The notes under the pieces: model-generated
Told to the model about the DNA's origin: nothing
Seen by the model: only the letters and a program-made list of their open reading frames with translations
The model's database searches: none
Assembly (NCBI RefSeq): GCF_008831285.2
Contig: NC_045141.1
Span: 15,796,106 to 15,860,105 of the forward strand
From: Nymphaea colorata
Taxonomy: Eukaryota > Streptophyta > Magnoliopsida > Nymphaeales > Nymphaeaceae
DNA: 64,000 nucleotides
Direction: 5' to 3'
Part shown: positions 61,901-64,000 of the stretch, piece by piece
How the letters are laid out: each line of letters starts with the position of its first letter
How positions within the stretch are numbered: position 1 is the first letter of the stretch
Translations under genes and position numbers: made by a program

Positions 61901-62776
61901 CAAAAAGAAAAATTCAAGAATTTAACAATAACATACAGCAAAAAACATGCATGCAATCTATATATGAAAAATAAAAAAGCCAACAAGGTAGACCATGTAA
62001 TAAAACGATAATTCACAACACTAGGACCCTGACCTCAAATAAAAAAGGAAGTTATAGTTTCCCTCTTGTCCATAAGCAATTCATGAAACACTACAACTAA
62101 CTGAAGCAAGATTGCTAAAACTTAGAAAGCACATCTGTTATGACCACCAAAAGCAGAAATTTGATGTTCGCTAGTCATCCCAACACTCCAAAGATATTGA
62201 ATGAGAAAGAGCCATGAAAATAATGTACAGTGTGCATGTCCATAAGCCAAAGTATCATTAAAGATATGAATTTACATTTTGAAGCTTTAATAACATCCTG
62301 CCAAGATCAGAATAAGTTTCACATTTGGATGCCTCCTTTGCAAATTCTTTCCATGCAGTAACCTTGCGAGCACTTTCTACCACAGCCTGACAAAATTTAG
62401 AGCACAGAACAATTTGTTGGTGTTGAACAGGAGAAAATAGAATGAATCATCAGATGACAGGAAAAGGCCATACTTCAATATGTAGCTTATCACTAGTATC
62501 AAGCATGGTAGCTGCAAGCTTTTGCATAATAAAGCGCCGTGGAGCATTCAGGTCCTTCACCAGTTCCATACCAATGTAATGCGTTCTATAAGCAAGAGGT
62601 TCTGGTCGCTCAGTGATGGAACATATCAGCGATGTGTCAGCCCAACAGTGTATGCGTGACTGAGGGAAAAACACAACAATATACTTTTTCCTTCCATGCG
62701 TAGGTTTAGCTTTCAATGTTGACAAAGGGCAATCATCTCTTGAACACCGGATCCCAGCCTGCCACTTTCCTCTCCA
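52952..62776 (-). CDS. SUVR5: SUVR5 histone H3K9 methyltransferase (10 exons, N-terminus beyond window)
   Basis: A nuclear zinc-finger/SET-domain histone-lysine methyltransferase; Arabidopsis SUVR5 deposits H3K9me2 independently of DNA methylation. Exons (5' to 3') are 62776-62474, 62386-62276, 59950-59840, 57168-54247, 54131-53970, 53903-53787, 53707-53604, 53537-53403, 53307-53220 and 53059-52952 (TGA). They sum to 1387 codons in frame. The first visible exon encodes WRGKWQAGIRCSRDDCPLST. The 2.9-kb exon holds three Cys/His modules ending in YC.KH/FCEKH, a basic patch (KRKRRRKRK), three or four C2H2 fingers (CKFC...H.....H, CGICKVSF, CMTC, CRFCGLKF...HH) and the AIARTTCCRANLHAT/YICPKGCKP regions. 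Pre-SET: LGCTC...CSPDVCDHVYLF...YECNSLCSCDMTCQNRV. SET: GWAVRAGEAIPRGAFVCEYLGE, RFINHSCSPNL, GEELAYDY. Post-SET: CPCHCGAANCRGRLY. All catalytic motifs are present. About 100 N-terminal residues are missing off the right edge. Confidence 0.94.
53114..53224. repeat. 54-bp tandem duplication spanning a SUVR5 5' splice site
   Basis: Two copies of (AC)n-AGTTCAAAGTTCAAAG-AAACAAAGC(A/C)CATACATCTC, ending at about 53170 and 53224. The right copy contains the real exon end and donor (GAGAT|GTATGG on the minus strand, exon boundary 53220). The left copy repeats the donor 54 bases into the intron (boundary 53166). Confidence 0.9.
57169..59839 (-). other. SUVR5 intron between the 37-codon exon and the giant exon
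   Basis: 2.7 kb, GT-AG, phase 0 (EILMK|ELMDTV). An open frame continues upstream of the giant exon to 57240, but the acceptor CTATGCAG|GAG at 57169-57176 and family alignment place the exon start at 57168. No nested gene seen. Confidence 0.85.
59951..62275 (-). other. SUVR5 intron carrying a TIR element
   Basis: A 2.3-kb phase-0 intron (LLKLQN|MILSNY). About 0.9 kb of it is the inverted-repeat element at 60053-60949. The remainder (60950-62275) is AT-rich with nothing recognised. Confidence 0.85.
60053..60949. mobile_element. TIR element with a GC-rich hairpin-array core
   Basis: The left arm (60053-60210) and right arm (about 60838-60949) are inverted copies. For example, ACCCAACCTTTGGAC and AATGACATATTTACCCTATT on the left match GTCCAAAGGTTGGACAC and AATAGGGTAAATATGTCATC on the right. 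The left arm contains three diverged units of about 28-31 bp (GGCACCTAACTTTTGG..., GGTGCCCAACTTTTTAG..., GACACCCAACCTTTGG...). The core (about 60230-60810) is GC-rich in AT-rich surroundings and is built of about ten short inverted-repeat units of the type CCCTCGCTG..CAGCGAGGG. No coding capacity. Probably a non-autonomous DNA transposon or foldback element; the superfamily is not assignable by eye. Confidence 0.7.
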
Positions 62777-64000
62777 CTGCATCAAGTAAGAAATAAAAAA
62801 GAGAGGAATGGTAAAGCACATATTTCGAGCAATGAGAACCTTGTATAACAAAAGGATTCAACTGCTATGACGCCTACAAGCCACAAAGGCTGGAAAGAAA
62901 GGCACTGTTAGCACTCGCTTCAATGATTTCTCAACAAAAAGAATCAGTCTATTGCAGCACTAAATGAAAAGAAGGCAAATAAATAAGCAAAAGAATAGAA
63001 CAAAAAGGATTCCATTAGAAACATATAAAAAAGGACCTTAAAGACATTACGTCACTTTCATGAAGACTCCTCCTGTGTATGAAGTTCCACAGGCTTCTAG
63101 AGAGACAAGATTTAATGCTATGCACATCAGTCCACAACAGTTAAGTGGATAGTGAAAGATCTTGCAAATGTGTGGCTACTGAGGTGGGAAGGGGTGTGTA
63201 TGTGTGCATAGAAAACAATATTTTCCCTGAAATATAAGAGGGACATATAGATGAAAATGAAAAAAGCACTAAAGCAGCCTGAATTGATTTACATATGGAA
63301 AACTTTGTTTTGTTCTCTTTGCTGTATCAAGATCAAGACAGAAAAAGTGCTCCTGAATTCCCAATAGGCACCCAAGCAATTCCAATCAAAAGGGAAAACT
63401 ACACACTGGCAACTAAACTTTATAGTTTATAATGCGAATAAATTAAATCTAAACTGGTGTACCCCCCAGTTCAACTTTAGAAGGTCTGGTAGTTTTTCTA
63501 TACATCTCTTCCTAAGACCAAAAGTTACAACTACATTGGCTTGTGGAAATAAGTATCTAAATTTTAGATTACGACCTCCAATTGCTTAATGTTTATGAAA
63601 GCCTAACAATCTTTCAGGACAATAAATAAGAGAAGATAGGTGAATAAGGGATCACAAATTATCTGTACAATCGCGAGGTGGTATATGCAAGGAAATGATA
63701 ACAAATAATTGGTTATCAAATGGAGATTGACAGATCTGAGTCAGCATATATAGCCTAAAATTGCACAATACATAAGTGAAAATCATTTCAAATGGGCAGG
63801 AGGATATACAATTGCAGGAGGTGGCTTTTCCAGGAAAGAGTTGAGCTTCAAGGGTGTTCAATGTAGGCTAAGCATTGGTATTGAAGTTTACTCCAAAACC
63901 ACCCACCTCATATGGGTTAACCAGGAGCAAGTTGAACCCCAGGTATGTTTAGTGCTGGCCAAGTATTGTTAGTAAAGTATACTTCAAAACCACCTCAGCC
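62777..64000 (-). other. SUVR5 intron (incomplete, runs off the window)
   Basis: I found no segment encoding the residues expected just before WRGKWQAG with a matching splice donor, so the preceding exon probably lies beyond base 64000. AT-rich, nothing else recognised. Confidence 0.6.

Overview
This is nuclear DNA of a flowering plant. The genes are split by GT-AG introns, one encodes a plastid-targeted ribosomal protein, and the intergenic DNA is AT-rich with a broken Ty1/copia element, TIR elements and long (TA)n/(GA)n microsatellites. The sequence alone does not fix the species. I found no prokaryotic genes, CRISPR array, rRNA or convincing tRNA.

Layout. (1) 1-18,333 holds two tandem, nearly identical MATE (multidrug and toxic compound extrusion / DETOXIFICATION) transporter genes on the + strand. 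Copy A is cut by the left window edge, so only exons 3-9 are present (743-3920). Copy B is complete (nine exons, 9670-16919, 483 aa). The duplicated block includes introns and about 1.4 kb of 3' flank. A 3'-truncated, frameshifted copia retrotransposon in minus orientation (5349-9117) sits exactly at the A/B junction. (2) 18,334-22,083 is intergenic. (3) 22,084-26,076 (-) is a third, more divergent MATE gene of eight exons (498 aa). (4) 26,077-38,513 is a 12.4 kb AT-rich gene desert with microsatellites, two tandem duplications and two TA-flanked TIR elements. (5) 38,514-41,763 (+) is the nuclear gene for plastid ribosomal protein uS9c, two exons, with an apparent one-base deletion in a G run in exon 2. 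(6) 45,080-51,119 (+) is an ARIADNE RBR E3 ubiquitin ligase of the ARI1/ARI2 type (seven exons, 605 aa). (7) 52,952-62,776 (-) is SUVR5, a zinc-finger/SET histone H3K9 methyltransferase. Ten exons (1,386 aa) are visible and the N-terminus lies beyond the right edge.

The genes do not form a pathway. The MATE genes are a local transporter cluster grown by duplication; the other three are single housekeeping or regulatory genes. All exon coordinates below were read by hand from splice sites and frame, and every gene model closes in frame except uS9c.

The observations most worth checking are the uS9c frameshift, the copia remnant at the MATE duplication junction, a GC-AG intron shared by both MATE duplicates, a TIR element with a GC-rich hairpin-array core inside a SUVR5 intron, a duplicated 5' splice site in the SUVR5 SET region, and a small family of TA-flanked TIR elements. 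I did not find a plainly new biological system.
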